Of a stretch of DNA of 64,000 nt, positions 63,265-64,000 are shown piece after piece. Source of the stretch: Acidovorax radicis N35 (GTDB lineage Bacteria > Pseudomonadota > Gammaproteobacteria > Burkholderiales > Burkholderiaceae_C). Below the pieces are notes generated by a model. That model did no database searches. It worked only from the letters and a program-made list of their open reading frames with translations, and was not told the DNA's origin. Location: positions 1 through 64,000 of the forward strand of contig NZ_AFBG01000025.1 of the NCBI RefSeq assembly GCF_000204195.1. The letters run 5' to 3'. Numbering within the stretch: position 1 is the stretch's first letter; every line of letters starts with the position of its first letter. The position numbers and the translations under genes are program-made.

Positions 63265-64000
63265 ATGCAAACCCAGCTTTCCCCTGAATACCGCGCCCGG
63301 GCCGATGGCCTGGAGGCCGAATCCATCCTGCGCAAATGTGTGCACTGTGGCTTTTGCACCGCCACCTGCCCCACCTACCAGCTGCTGGGCGACGAACTGG
63401 ACGGCCCGCGCGGCCGCATCTACCTCATCAAGCAGGTGCTTGAAGGCGAGACCCCCACGCGCAAGACCCAGATGCACCTGGACCGGTGCCTGACCTGCCG
63501 CAACTGCGAAAGCACCTGCCCCAGCGGCGTGCAATACGGCCACCTGGTCGACATCGGCCGCAAGATCGTCGATGAAAAAGTGCCCCGCCCCGTGGGCGAA
63601 AAAGCCCTGCGCTGGGCGCTGAAGGAGGGCCTGCCCTCGCCCCTGTTTGCCCCCGCCATGAAGGCCGGGCAACTGGTGCGCGGCCTGCTGCCTGCATCCC
63701 TCAAGGCCAAGGTGCCTGCGCCCCAAAATGCCGGGGCCTGGCCCACGCGCGAGCATGCGCGCAAGGTGCTTTTGCTGGCCGGCTGCGTGCAACCGGCCAT
63801 GATGCCCAACATCAACACCGCCACCGCGCGTGTGCTCGACGCCGTGGGCATCCAGACCGTGATTGCGCCCAAGGCCGGGTGTTGTGGTGCCGTCAAGTTC
63901 CACCTCAACGACCAGGAGGGCGGCAAGGCCGAGATGCGCGCCAACATCGACGCCTGGTGGCCGCTGGTGGAGCAGGGGCGGGGCGTGGTGGAGGCCATCG
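63265..64000 (+). CDS. glcF: Glycolate oxidase iron-sulfur subunit, partial
   Basis: First 245 codons; the gene leaves the window. Two 4Fe-4S motifs: Cys25, Cys28, Cys31, Cys35 (CVHCGFCTATCP) and Cys75, Cys78, Cys81, Cys85 (CLTCRNCESTCP). The CCG-type motifs start with LLAGCVQPAMMP and AGCCGAVKFHL. It passes electrons from glycolate oxidation onwards, together with GlcE and GlcD. No glcD is seen upstream. Confidence 0.93.
   Translation, partial: MQTQLSPEYRARADGLEAESILRKCVHCGFCTATCPTYQLLGDELDGPRGRIYLIKQVLEGETPTRKTQMHLDRCLTCRNCESTCPSGVQYGHLVDIGRKIVDEKVPRPVGEKALRWALKEGLPSPLFAPAMKAGQLVRGLLPASLKAKVPAPQNAGAWPTREHARKVLLLAGCVQPAMMPNINTATARVLDAVGIQTVIAPKAGCCGAVKFHLNDQEGGKAEMRANIDAWWPLVEQGRGVVEAI

Overview
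The window reads as chromosome of a high-GC betaproteobacterium of the Comamonadaceae type (Acidovorax, Delftia or Variovorax-like). Signs are a split metH behind an S-adenosylhomocysteine riboswitch, an orphan Bug-family binding protein, a fused LivHM permease, a TorF-GlnK-AmtB cluster, and several copies of a short hairpin repeat scattered between (and within) genes. This placement is inference from gene content. No rRNA, tRNA, CRISPR array or phage genes were seen.

Layout. 1-13.9 kb: 3' end of a DUF11-repeat surface protein broken by a one-base insertion, metH with its riboswitch, assorted housekeeping and stress genes, a stand-alone EF-G paralogue with an attenuator-like leader, shikimate kinase, a family VIII esterase and a YihY-type membrane protein. 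14.0-32.5 kb: two divergent gene sets around one intergenic palindrome. Leftward: ferredoxin, ferredoxin reductase, TetR regulator, enamidase. Rightward: 6-hydroxynicotinate reductase, a UPF0280 protein, two DUF1185 proteins, a branched-chain-type ABC importer, a Tat-exported nicotinamidase, a second binding protein, and a two-subunit molybdenum hydroxylase with three cytochrome c motifs. Together they predict a REDUCTIVE nicotinamide/nicotinate pathway (nicotinate, 6-hydroxynicotinate, tetrahydro-6-oxonicotinate, 2-formylglutarate), the chemistry known from Eubacterium barkeri, built into what looks like a respiring bacterium. This is the most interesting system in the window.

32.6-38.8 kb: small lipoprotein, EVE protein, LysE/Lrp pair, two VOC proteins, and pobA with its divergent AraC-type regulator. 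38.8-41.0 kb: an A+T-richer island between two terminators, carrying a two-gene type II Thoeris anti-phage system (TIR protein plus membrane-anchored macro-domain effector) and a 53-residue membrane peptide.

41.0-56.3 kb: a hydroxycinnamate-ester locus. A long leftward operon (crotonase, feruloyl-CoA synthase, SDR, Bug binding protein, acyl-CoA dehydrogenase, two tannase/feruloyl esterases) diverges from two thiolases and a CoA-transferase. A duplicated A+T-rich dyad lies between them and a MarR regulator at the far end. No vanillin dehydrogenase is present, so beta-oxidative side-chain shortening is predicted. 56.5-64 kb: ComM/YifB ATPase, then torF-glnK-amtB behind a good NtrC site and sigma-54 promoter, then glcE, a DUF1275 membrane protein and the start of glcF.
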